Source: Actinomycetes bacterium (GTDB lineage: Bacteria; Actinomycetota; Actinomycetes; Actinomycetales; Actinomycetaceae). From it: a stretch of DNA of 13,067 bases. This document shows, one piece after another, positions 1 to 5,935 of the stretch (positions are counted from its first letter, which is position 1; every line of letters begins with the position of its first letter). The position numbers and the translations under genes are program-made. The notes beneath the pieces were generated by a model, which saw only the letters and a program-made list of their open reading frames with translations, was not told where the DNA came from and did no database searches. The stretch is taken from assembly GCA_023426345.1 (NCBI GenBank), contig JAFAAX010000067.1, positions 1-13,067 on the forward strand, given 5' to 3'.

Positions 1-2697
1 GGCCAGCAGGCCGCGACGTGGTCCGTCCCCGTCTCCGGCACACCGACCTCCACCACCTGGACATTCCCCCATGCCGGCACCGCCGTCCTCGAGGTCCCCG
101 CCCTCGACCCGGACGACCCCGTGGGGACAGCCGCTCTCCCGACCGACCCCGGACCGGGGGCGGACGCCCTCGTCGAGGGGGCGGAGGGACGTGCGGCCGA
201 CCCGGCGCGCGCCCTCGCCGCGAACGAGCTGACCGTGCGGGTCGGCGATCCGGCCGCGGACAGCGCGGCGACCGGGATCGACGCGGGCGCGGCGGCGGGT
301 CGGTCCCAAGGGCAGTCGGGTGACGCGAGCGCGTCCGGAGCAGTCGCCCCGGAGCCCGCGGTCCAGGCGGCGGCCGACGGGCTCGCCGCCCCGTTCGAGG
401 GGATCGGCGCGTTCGCGGTCGGTCAACGGCGGCTCCTCTCCGCCGTCCACACGGATGCGATCTCCGCCTACGTCGACGACGGCGCGCTGGTGGCCGCGAC
501 CAAGGCCGATGTCGACGGCGAGGAGGGCAAGCGCCTGGATCCGTCGACGATCGTCTTCAACATCGAGCCGGCGTCGCTCACCACGCTGCCCGCGGAGACG
601 CCCTCGTGGCTGGGCGCGCCCGGCGACACGGTCTACTGGGCGCCGCAGACCTGGGACAACAAGGACATCATCTGGCCCGGTTTCTCGACGCAGGACCCGG
701 CGCTCCTGGACGCGGTAGGGCGCGCGGACCAGCAGGTTCGCTACACGCTGGCCGACGTCAAGGGCCCGGGATCCGTCGAGATCTTCCTCAACGGCAGCTT
801 CGGTGGGACTCCGGTGCGCTGGTTCTCCAGCACAGACGCGAACTACGCGTACCACGACATTCCGACGAACACCCACGCGCACGCCAACTGGGTGTTCTCC
901 GCGGCGGGGCGCTACGAGCTGACGTTCCAGCTGACCGCGACTGTCAAGGCCACGGGCCAGGTGCAGACGGCGCAGGCGACGTACGTCTTCCAGGTCGGTG
1001 ATCCTGCGGCGCTCCAGCAGGCGACCACGACCTACTTGGCGGCCACGCCGTCGGCGGACGGCGCGCGGGTGTCGCTTCAGGCCCTGGTCACGGCCGAGGT
1101 GCCCGGCTCCCACGGCCTGTCGTACTCGACGACGGGCACGGTCGAGATCTTCCGCGGCCCCAAGGGCGCGTCGGACCCGGCCACCCGGAAGGGCATGGAG
1201 TCGGTGGCCACACTGCTGCTCTCCGGCGGCGGCGCCACGTCCGACGCGATTGACGATCCGGGCGGGGACTCCGTGTACGTCGCCGTCTACCACCCGAAAT
1301 ACTCCAACGAGTTCGCTGGCTCGGTGTCGGACCTGGCGGACCGCGCCATGCCCGACCTGTCGCGCGACGGGATGACGGTGACGTCGGTCTCGGGCGACGC
1401 GATCGCTGCGAGCTCCACGGTCCGAGGCACCCTGGACCCCGATGTCCAAGCCGCGGACGGTGACGGCTACGTCGTCTGGCTGCGGGATACGACGGCCATG
1501 ACCCGGCGACTGGGCGCTGTCAGCGTCACCGGCGGGACCTTCCAGGTCTCTTTACCCCAAGGGCTGGCCGCCAGCCGCTGGCACAAGCTGGCGCTCACGG
1601 ACGCGCAGGGAGACCTGCTCGGCTGGAGCGAGTTCGCCATCGGCGGGTCCGGTGGAACCACCCCGGTCGCGCCGCCCGACATCGTCAACCCGGGCGGTGG
1701 AGGCGCGCACCCCGGCGGTGGTGGCAACGGCGGGAGCGGCGGCGGCACACCGCCCGGTGGCGGTGGTGGTGGCGGCACGGGCGACGGCCCGGCCAGTTGC
1801 GCGCCGGCCGTCACCCTGGACTTCGGCCACATGGACATCTGGAATGTCGCCTACGCCGACGGCGGCCTGGTCATGCAGATCAAGGAGGATGCCACCGGGT
1901 CCCACGTGCTGCGGGATCCGGCCACGGTGGCGCTGAAAGTGAAAGAGTCCGCCCTGGCCGATGTCCCCGCCGGGTATCCCGGCGGCGGGGGAGCGGCCTA
2001 CGTCCTGCCCCTCACCCAGGATCCGAACCTCATCTGGCCGGGCTGGGACACCAACGGCGTGAAGGGCAGTCCGTTCACGGACGTGTCGATCCACATCGCG
2101 ACGATCTCGGGTCCGGGCACCGTGTCCCTCTACACGCAGGGAGGCTTCGGGGCCGTGACGTCGCTGTTCACCGAGGGCGGCTACACGTTCCCCGCGACCA
2201 TCCGGGAGGCGACACCGGCGCACACCCACGCCCAGTGGACCTTCTCGGAGAAGGGGATCTACACCCTGACGGCCTACGCGGAGGCCACCAATCCCCAAAC
2301 CGGCACATCGGTCCGCACGGCGACCCTGCCCTACGTCTTCCAGGTCGGGGACGTGCCCCTGGGCGACGCGTTCTGCGGAATCGGGGCGGACACCTCAACC
2401 GCATCGACCGCCACCGCGGAGGAGATCGCGGCCGCCGAGAAGGCGCAGAAGGAGGCCGAGGAGGCTGCCGCCCAGTCCGGGGCGCTGGCCGGCAGGAAGT
2501 CGGGCGCCGGCCAGGTCGACGGACAGTCCGGGGCCGCGCTCATGCTGGGCTCCGGCCCGGGCTCCGGAGCGGCGTCGCCCTGGGCCTACGCCGGGATCGG
2601 CGCCGGATCGGTGGCACTGGCCGGAGGCATCGCCCTGGGCACGACGCTCCTCATCCGGCGCCGCAACCTCCAGCTGGCGGCGTTGGACGGGGACTGA
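1..2697 (+). CDS. Surface protein with two anchored-repeat (TIGR03769-type, choice-of-anchor M) domains, 5' partial
   Basis: The reading frame is open from base 1, so the start lies upstream; 898 residues are visible. The GTG at 121 is internal, because the 40 codons before it still read as protein and end in a W-T-F...G...L-E-V pattern like the tail of one more repeat domain. Two full domains are seen, about residues 145-333 and 604-784. Each carries an I-W-P-G-[FW] motif and an H-[AT]-H-A-x-W motif (H292/H294/W297; H741/H743/W746) and ends in Y-V-F-Q-V-G. Between them are Ig-like stretches and a Gly/Pro-rich linker (about 564-598). An Ala/Glu-rich helix is followed by a hydrophobic segment (861-885) and Arg-Arg-Arg, so the C-terminus is a membrane anchor and not an LPXTG signal. 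The architecture matches TIGR03773-type proteins found with metal-type ABC transporters. The ligand is unknown; the paired histidines suggest metal binding, which is inference. Confidence 0.85.
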   Translation, partial: GQQAATWSVPVSGTPTSTTWTFPHAGTAVLEVPALDPDDPVGTAALPTDPGPGADALVEGAEGRAADPARALAANELTVRVGDPAADSAATGIDAGAAAGRSQGQSGDASASGAVAPEPAVQAAADGLAAPFEGIGAFAVGQRRLLSAVHTDAISAYVDDGALVAATKADVDGEEGKRLDPSTIVFNIEPASLTTLPAETPSWLGAPGDTVYWAPQTWDNKDIIWPGFSTQDPALLDAVGRADQQVRYTLADVKGPGSVEIFLNGSFGGTPVRWFSSTDANYAYHDIPTNTHAHANWVFSAAGRYELTFQLTATVKATGQVQTAQATYVFQVGDPAALQQATTTYLAATPSADGARVSLQALVTAEVPGSHGLSYSTTGTVEIFRGPKGASDPATRKGMESVATLLLSGGGATSDAIDDPGGDSVYVAVYHPKYSNEFAGSVSDLADRAMPDLSRDGMTVTSVSGDAIAASSTVRGTLDPDVQAADGDGYVVWLRDTTAMTRRLGAVSVTGGTFQVSLPQGLAASRWHKLALTDAQGDLLGWSEFAIGGSGGTTPVAPPDIVNPGGGGAHPGGGGNGGSGGGTPPGGGGGGGTGDGPASCAPAVTLDFGHMDIWNVAYADGGLVMQIKEDATGSHVLRDPATVALKVKESALADVPAGYPGGGGAAYVLPLTQDPNLIWPGWDTNGVKGSPFTDVSIHIATISGPGTVSLYTQGGFGAVTSLFTEGGYTFPATIREATPAHTHAQWTFSEKGIYTLTAYAEATNPQTGTSVRTATLPYVFQVGDVPLGDAFCGIGADTSTASTATAEEIAAAEKAQKEAEEAAAQSGALAGRKSGAGQVDGQSGAALMLGSGPGSGAASPWAYAGIGAGSVALAGGIALGTTLLIRRRNLQLAALDGD

Positions 2698-2796
2698 GGG
2701 GCGGGCCAGCCGGGCCGTGCCCGTCCGCTGGCGAGGCGCGGTCGGGCCGGTGTCCAGTCCGCTGGGCGCCGATGGCACGCAGCCAGGGCACGCGAC

Positions 2797-3909
2797 TCAG
2801 GGCAGCAGCACGTGCGCGCCGATGCCTCCGCCGTGCAGGACGGCCTCGTGGGCGCCGTCGGCCTGGTCGAGCCGCCACACGCCCGCCAAGGCCGGCCGCA
2901 CCAGGCCGCGGCGGACCAGAGGCCAGACGTGGGTCTCCAGAGCGTCGCAGATCCGCGCCTTGACGGCCGGCGCCTGCGAGCGCAGCGTCCCGGCGTGCAC
3001 CGTGAGGTCGTGGGCGAGCATCCGTTCCAGGTCGGCTTCGGCGTAGGTCCCGCCGAGCAGGCCGATGACCGCCAGCGTGCCCCGGTTCGCCAGCACCTTG
3101 ACGTCGTCGGCGAATGACGCCGCGCCCGCCACGTTGAGGACGATGTCGGCGCCGCGGCGCTCGGTCTGCGCCTTCACGAAGGCGGGCAGGTCGTCATGCC
3201 GGTCGAGCGCGGCCTCCGCCCCCAGCGTCACGCAGCTCAGCGCCCGCTCCGGGGTGCCGGCGGTCGCCAGGACGCGCGCACCCAGAGCGCGGGCGATCTG
3301 GATCGCCACCGACCCGACGTTCCCCGTGCCGCCGTGGATGAGGACGATCCGCCCCTCGTTCTGCTCGGGCTCGGTCGACAGCCCGCCGATCTCCACCAGG
3401 TTGTGCCACGTGGTGGCCGCGGCCTCGACCAGGATCGCGCCCGCGGCGAAGGGGGCGGCCTCGCGCGGCATCCGCTCCTCGAGCGCCTCCGGGGCGGACA
3501 GGGGCGAGAATCCCGGGTGGTAGCGCGGATCCGCCGCGGGGTCGAGCTCAGTGAGCGGCAGGCGCATCACCGCGCCCTCGTCGGCCAGACAGAAGTCCGC
3601 GCACGCCCCACCGACGACGAGGGCGCACACGGCGTCGCCCTCGTGCCAGCGGGTGACCTCCGGCCCGACGGAGGCGACGGTTCCCGCGCAGGCGAGGCCC
3701 AGCGTCACCGGGACGCCTGCGGGAGGGGCGTAGCGGCCCCGGGCCTGCGCGACGTCGGCGCGGTTGACGCCCGCGGCCAGCACCCGGATGAGGACCTGCC
3801 CGCTCCCCGGCTCCGGGACGGGCACGTCGACCAGGGCCAGGCGCGTGCCGACCGGTCGGGTCGCCGGGTCGTGGGGGGACGTCTCACTGAGCGGTGACAG
3901 CGTGCGCAT
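2797..3909 (-). CDS. NAD(P)H:quinone oxidoreductase-like MDR protein (PIG3-like)
   Basis: This is a 370-residue cytoplasmic medium-chain dehydrogenase/reductase. The N-terminal GroES-like domain carries N-R-A-D-V-A-Q-A-R-G-x-Y (49-60), the hallmark of the PIG3/TIGR02824 quinone oxidoreductase group. The Rossmann domain has the nucleotide-binding stretch G-G-T-G-N-V-G-S-V-A-I-Q (193-204). The cysteine cluster for structural zinc is absent, as expected for zinc-independent members. It likely reduces quinones or enones with NAD(P)H; the true substrate cannot be read from sequence. The segment between the two domains (about 115-160) is longer than I expect for the family and may be an insertion. 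The gene is convergent with the upstream surface-protein gene. No clear Shine-Dalgarno precedes the ATG; a CACAAT hexamer lies 6 bases before it, so a leaderless transcript is possible. Confidence 0.85.
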   Translation of the reverse strand: MRTLSPLSETSPHDPATRPVGTRLALVDVPVPEPGSGQVLIRVLAAGVNRADVAQARGRYAPPAGVPVTLGLACAGTVASVGPEVTRWHEGDAVCALVVGGACADFCLADEGAVMRLPLTELDPAADPRYHPGFSPLSAPEALEERMPREAAPFAAGAILVEAAATTWHNLVEIGGLSTEPEQNEGRIVLIHGGTGNVGSVAIQIARALGARVLATAGTPERALSCVTLGAEAALDRHDDLPAFVKAQTERRGADIVLNVAGAASFADDVKVLANRGTLAVIGLLGGTYAEADLERMLAHDLTVHAGTLRSQAPAVKARICDALETHVWPLVRRGLVRPALAGVWRLDQADGAHEAVLHGGGIGAHVLLP

Positions 3910-3915
3910 GACCCC

Positions 3916-3921
3916 ATTGTG
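3916..3921 (-). promoter_or_regulatory. Possible -10 element for a leaderless quinone oxidoreductase mRNA
   Basis: Read on the minus strand, CACAAT is followed by six bases and then the ATG at 3909. It matches the actinobacterial TANNNT -10 pattern only at the second and last positions. There is no convincing ribosome binding site or -35. The spacing would put the transcription start at or next to the A of the ATG. Confidence 0.25.
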
Positions 3922-3953
3922 GCGCGTGGGCCGCGCCCGGGGGAGGGGTCGGC

Positions 3954-3959
3954 TAGGAT
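3954..3959 (+). promoter_or_regulatory. Possible -10 element of tRNA-Ser(UGA)
   Basis: TAGGAT fits the actinobacterial TANNNT -10 pattern and lies ten bases before the mature tRNA 5' end. No convincing -35 is seen at normal spacing. Confidence 0.35.
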
Positions 3960-3969
3960 CGGACGGTCC

Positions 3970-4056
3970 GGAGGGCTGACCGAGCGGCCGAAGGTGACGG
4001 TCTTGAAAACCGTTGTGTCAGCAATGGCACCGTGGGTTCGAATCCCACGCCCTCCG
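3970..4056 (+). tRNA. tRNA-Ser (anticodon UGA)
   Basis: This is a complete class II tRNA. The acceptor arm GGAGGGC pairs with GCCCTCC (4049-4055), with discriminator G4056 and a genome-encoded CCA at 4057-4059. The anticodon stem ACGGT/ACCGT encloses the loop CTTGAAA, giving anticodon TGA, which reads UCA/UCN serine codons. A long variable arm (GTGTCAGCAATGGCACC region) and the T arm GTGGG-TTCGAAT-CCCAC are present. The long variable arm is the serine identity element. Confidence 0.96.
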
Positions 4057-4164
4057 CCAGTGCGGCTCGCCGTGGAGGCGTCGACGCAGGGGTGCGCGCC
4101 CGCGTTCGCGCCCCGACCGCACCCGATCCGGCGGGCGGAGGTCGGACGGGCGCTGCCCGCCCGA

Positions 4165-4194
4165 TTTTCGCCGACGCGCCGGATTCGGTACGCT
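4165..4194 (+). promoter_or_regulatory. Probable promoter of tRNA-Ser(GCU)
   Basis: GGTACGCT contains a TANNNT -10 (TACGCT, 4189-4194) with the upstream GG often seen in actinobacterial promoters. TTTTCG (4165-4170), with an 18-base spacer, is a weak -35. The tRNA begins 11 bases after the -10. This suggests that the second tRNA is transcribed on its own and not only by read-through from the first. Confidence 0.4.
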
Positions 4195-4205
4195 GGTCGC
4201 GCACT

Positions 4206-4294
4206 GGAGACGTCGCATAGTCCGGTCGAGTGCGCCTCCCTGCTAAGGAGGTAGGGGTTCACGCCCCTCGAGGGTTCAAATCCCTCCGTCTCCG
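4206..4294 (+). tRNA. tRNA-Ser (anticodon GCU)
   Basis: This is a complete class II tRNA. The acceptor arm GGAGACG pairs with CGTCTCC (4287-4293), with discriminator G4294. The anticodon stem CCTCC/GGAGG encloses CTGCTAA, giving anticodon GCT for the AGC/AGU serine codons. A long variable arm and the T arm GAGGG-TTCAAAT-CCCTC are present. Unlike the tRNA-Ser just upstream, CCA is not encoded (CTG follows), so it must be added after transcription. Confidence 0.96.
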
Positions 4295-4304
4295 CTGAGG
4301 ATGA

Positions 4305-4337
4305 CCCCGGAACCGCATGGTTCCGGGGTATTCTTTT
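4305..4337 (+). terminator. Intrinsic terminator after the tRNA-Ser pair
   Basis: A perfect 10-bp stem, CCCCGGAACC (4305-4314) with GGTTCCGGGG (4319-4328), closes a GCAT loop and is followed by TATTCTTTT. This is a textbook Rho-independent terminator ten bases past the second tRNA. It separates tRNA transcription from the hexuronate locus, and it is the only hairpin in the window with a clear U-tract. Confidence 0.93.
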
Positions 4338-4461
4338 GTCGCAATCAGACTAGCCCGTGAATGGGGACGAGGGCGTCCCACTGGCCTGTCGCGATCCGTT
4401 CTTGAGCGCTGGCGACGGGTGATAACGGGGCGTCAGGTCAACGCCGTGAGAGTGGTGCGTC

Positions 4462-4483
4462 ACATTCCTGGGAGGTGGAATGT
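4462..4483. repeat. Inverted repeat ACATTCC-N8-GGAATGT
   Basis: Perfect 7-base arms are separated by TGGGAGGT. It could be an operator or, if transcribed, a hairpin. It lies about 80 bases before the -35 of the proposed uxuA promoter, at a distance where an upstream activator or a second operator could sit. Function unknown. Confidence 0.45.
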
Positions 4484-4548
4484 CTCAAATATTCGCGTAG
4501 TCCAGGCAATGGCGAGGTCAAGACTCGAGCTCAGCAATGAAATGAGGC

Positions 4549-4563
4549 TTTCATAATGCGAAA
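4549..4563 (-). promoter_or_regulatory. Candidate operator, copy 1 (TTTC-N7-GAAA)
   Basis: Read on the minus strand this is TTTCGCATTATGAAA. It matches copy 2 at 4583-4597 at 13 of 15 positions but in the opposite orientation. It ends one base before the -35 of the uxuA promoter. The paired sites, 34 bases between centres, suggest a dimeric regulator; the IclR protein at 7413 is the natural candidate, by inference only. Confidence 0.45.
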
Positions 4564-4564
4564 C

Positions 4565-4593
4565 TTGATCTGTCATCCTCTATTTCTCATAAT
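4565..4593 (+). promoter_or_regulatory. Promoter of the uxuA operon
   Basis: TTGATC (4565-4570), a 17-base spacer and CATAAT (4588-4593) form a good sigma-70/SigA-type promoter: four of six at -35 and five of six at -10. Transcription would begin near 4600. It is the strongest promoter match seen in the window and lies between two related candidate operator sites. The -10 falls inside copy 2, so occupation there would be expected to repress. Confidence 0.6.
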
Positions 4594-4597
4594 GAAA
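4583..4597 (+). promoter_or_regulatory. Candidate operator, copy 2 (TTTC-N7-GAAA)
   Basis: TTTCTCATAATGAAA overlaps the -10 hexamer of the uxuA promoter. Its outer TTTC/GAAA arms are complementary, and it repeats copy 1 inverted, 13 of 15 identical. A protein bound here would block RNA polymerase. Confidence 0.45.
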
Positions 4598-4603
4598 CGA
4601 TAG

Positions 4604-4616
4604 TCACACTCTGTGA
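4604..4616. promoter_or_regulatory. Palindrome TCACA-CTC-TGTGA near the start of transcription
   Basis: Perfect 5-base arms surround a 3-base centre, just downstream of the predicted uxuA transcription start. The arms resemble CRP half-sites (TGTGA/TCACA) but in the reverse order and with the wrong spacing for a standard CRP site. It could be an operator for another regulator acting as a roadblock. Function unproven. Confidence 0.35.
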
Positions 4617-4774
4617 AACGGAGTAGCTTTGCCGCGTTGCCAGCCAGAGACGGATGAACGCCGAGGCAAGCAACGGTGCCGTCTGATCCGCCGGGGCGTC
4701 CCGACTGGAGAACCTGTGTGCGGTACGCCAACCAAGAGGGCGTCGGGTGTGTGTGAGCAAAGGGGTACACGACC

Positions 4775-5854
4775 ATGAAGATGACTTTCCGGTGGTATGG
4801 ATCGGCGAACGACCCGATTCCGCTGCAGTACATCCGTCAGATTCCCGGGACATCCGGGATCATGGCGGCGATGGACGAGTTTCCCGCCGGCGAGGTCTGG
4901 CCGCTGGAGCACATCCAGAAGTACGTTGAGGAGGTGCATGGGGCGGGCCTTCAATGCGAGGTCATCGAATCCGTCAACGTCCATGAAGATATCAAGCTCG
5001 GACTGCCTACTCGAGACGCCCTCATCACGAACTACTGCACCACCTTGGAGAACTTGGCCCAGTGCGGCATCAAGGTGGTCATCTACAACTTCATGCCGGT
5101 CTTCGACTGGTTGCGCACCGATCTAGCCCATGTCAACTCCGACGGGTCGACCTGCTTGTACTACGACGACGCGAAGCTGCGGGACATGACCCCGCAGGAC
5201 ATCGTCAAGGCGACCCTTGACAACGCGACGTTCCGGCTGCCCGGCTGGGAGCCCGAGCGAATGGCGCAGTTGGACGAGGTCATGGGGCAGTACCGATCCA
5301 TCGACACGGACCAGATGCGCGAGAACTATGCCTACTTCCTTCGCGGCATCATCCCGACGTGCGAGCGTGTCGGTATCCGTATGGCCGTTCACCCGGACGA
5401 TCCGGCGTGGCCTCTGTTTGGGCTTCCCCGGATCTGCCACTCGATGGAGGATCTGGACGCCATCGTCTCGATGGTCGACTCGCCCGCGAACTCCTTGTGC
5501 GTGTGCTCGGGATCGCTGGGATCCGATCCCGCCAACGACGTCCCCGCCATCTTCACGAGGTTCGGGGAGAAGGGCCGTGTCGCGGCCGCTCATGTCCGCA
5601 ACGTCCGGTGGCTGGGCGAGCGGCACTTCCAGGAGGCCGCGCACTGGTCCTCGGACGGCTCCTTGGACATGTACGCAATCATGAAGGCGATCCACGATCA
5701 CTGCCCCGACGTGTACATCCGGCCCGACCACGGCCGCATGATCTGGGGCGAGACCGGCCGACCCGGCTATCCGCTCTACGACCGCGCTCTGGGGATCACC
5801 TACCTCAACGGGCTCTGGGAGGCCATCGAGAAGTCCTCCCCGGTCAACGACTGA
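4775..5854 (+). CDS. uxuA: D-mannonate dehydratase
   Basis: It dehydrates D-mannonate to 2-keto-3-deoxygluconate (EC 4.2.1.8), the last specific step of glucuronate breakdown, in the cytoplasm. The 359-residue protein is a TIM-barrel enzyme of the shorter Gram-positive UxuA type. Family motifs are W-Y-G (7-9), Y-N-F-M-P-V-F-D-W-x-R-T-D-L (104-117), H-P-D-D-P-x-W-P-x-F-G-L-P-R-I (206-220), C-S-G-S-L-G (244-249), H-V-R-N (273-276) and R-P-D-H-G (316-320). H206, C244, H273 and D318 align with the divalent-metal ligands known in the family. The ATG is preceded by AAAGGGG at 4759-4765, and the first residues match the usual UxuA N-terminus. It is the first gene of the locus, 81 bases before the transporter. 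Its last codons AAC GAC TGA are followed by an exact second copy. Confidence 0.96.
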   Translation: MKMTFRWYGSANDPIPLQYIRQIPGTSGIMAAMDEFPAGEVWPLEHIQKYVEEVHGAGLQCEVIESVNVHEDIKLGLPTRDALITNYCTTLENLAQCGIKVVIYNFMPVFDWLRTDLAHVNSDGSTCLYYDDAKLRDMTPQDIVKATLDNATFRLPGWEPERMAQLDEVMGQYRSIDTDQMRENYAYFLRGIIPTCERVGIRMAVHPDDPAWPLFGLPRICHSMEDLDAIVSMVDSPANSLCVCSGSLGSDPANDVPAIFTRFGEKGRVAAAHVRNVRWLGERHFQEAAHWSSDGSLDMYAIMKAIHDHCPDVYIRPDHGRMIWGETGRPGYPLYDRALGITYLNGLWEAIEKSSPVND

Positions 5855-5863
5855 AACGACTGA
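5846..5863 (+). repeat. Tandem 9-bp duplication over the uxuA stop codon
   Basis: AACGACTGA occurs twice back to back, in frame (Asn-Asp-stop, Asn-Asp-stop). The second copy gives a backup stop codon, so read-through adds only two residues. It is a simple slippage duplication or a selected double stop. Confidence 0.8.
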
Positions 5864-5935
5864 GTCGAGACGCTGACTAGACGCCTGCGGTCTCACACCA
5901 CCCGTCCCGTAAGAACACATTGAAAGGTGTCGTCA

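Larger units (their letters stand above)
4338..4774 (+). other. AT-richer intergenic region upstream of uxuA
   Basis: These 437 bases hold no credible gene. The only plus-strand open frame here begins inside the terminator stem, has no ribosome binding site and resembles nothing I know. The stretch about 4480-4620 is clearly richer in A and T than anything else in the window. It contains an ACATTCC...GGAATGT inverted repeat, two related 15-mers, a sigma-70-like promoter and a TCACA...TGTGA palindrome, each listed separately. If the promoter is right, about 170 bases of leader precede uxuA. Confidence 0.7.

Noticed and set aside
1690..1795. Glycine-rich coding stretch as a possible non-coding or CRISPR-like repeat
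   Set aside because: It is irregular GGN codon repetition in frame, a protein linker. No CRISPR array is present in the window.
2561..2697. LPXTG sortase signal in the surface protein
   Set aside because: No LPXTG-like motif is found before the C-terminal hydrophobic segment; it is a plain membrane anchor followed by a short cytoplasmic tail.
2698..2796. Bidirectional terminator between the convergent genes
   Set aside because: Only a 5-bp stem (CGGGC-CGT-GCCCG, 2711-2723) is visible and there is no U-tract on either strand.
1797..2963. 388-codon plus-strand open frame within and past the surface-protein gene
   Set aside because: It is an Arg/Gly/Pro-rich shadow of the certain frame; no ribosome site and no family resemblance.
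4317..4556. 79-codon open frame after the tRNA pair
   Set aside because: It starts inside the terminator stem, has no ribosome site, and its product is an Arg-rich sequence with no family resemblance.
4654..4686. Ten-codon leader peptide (MNAEASNGAV)
   Set aside because: There is no clear ribosome site and no run of regulatory codons; kept only as part of the leader observation.
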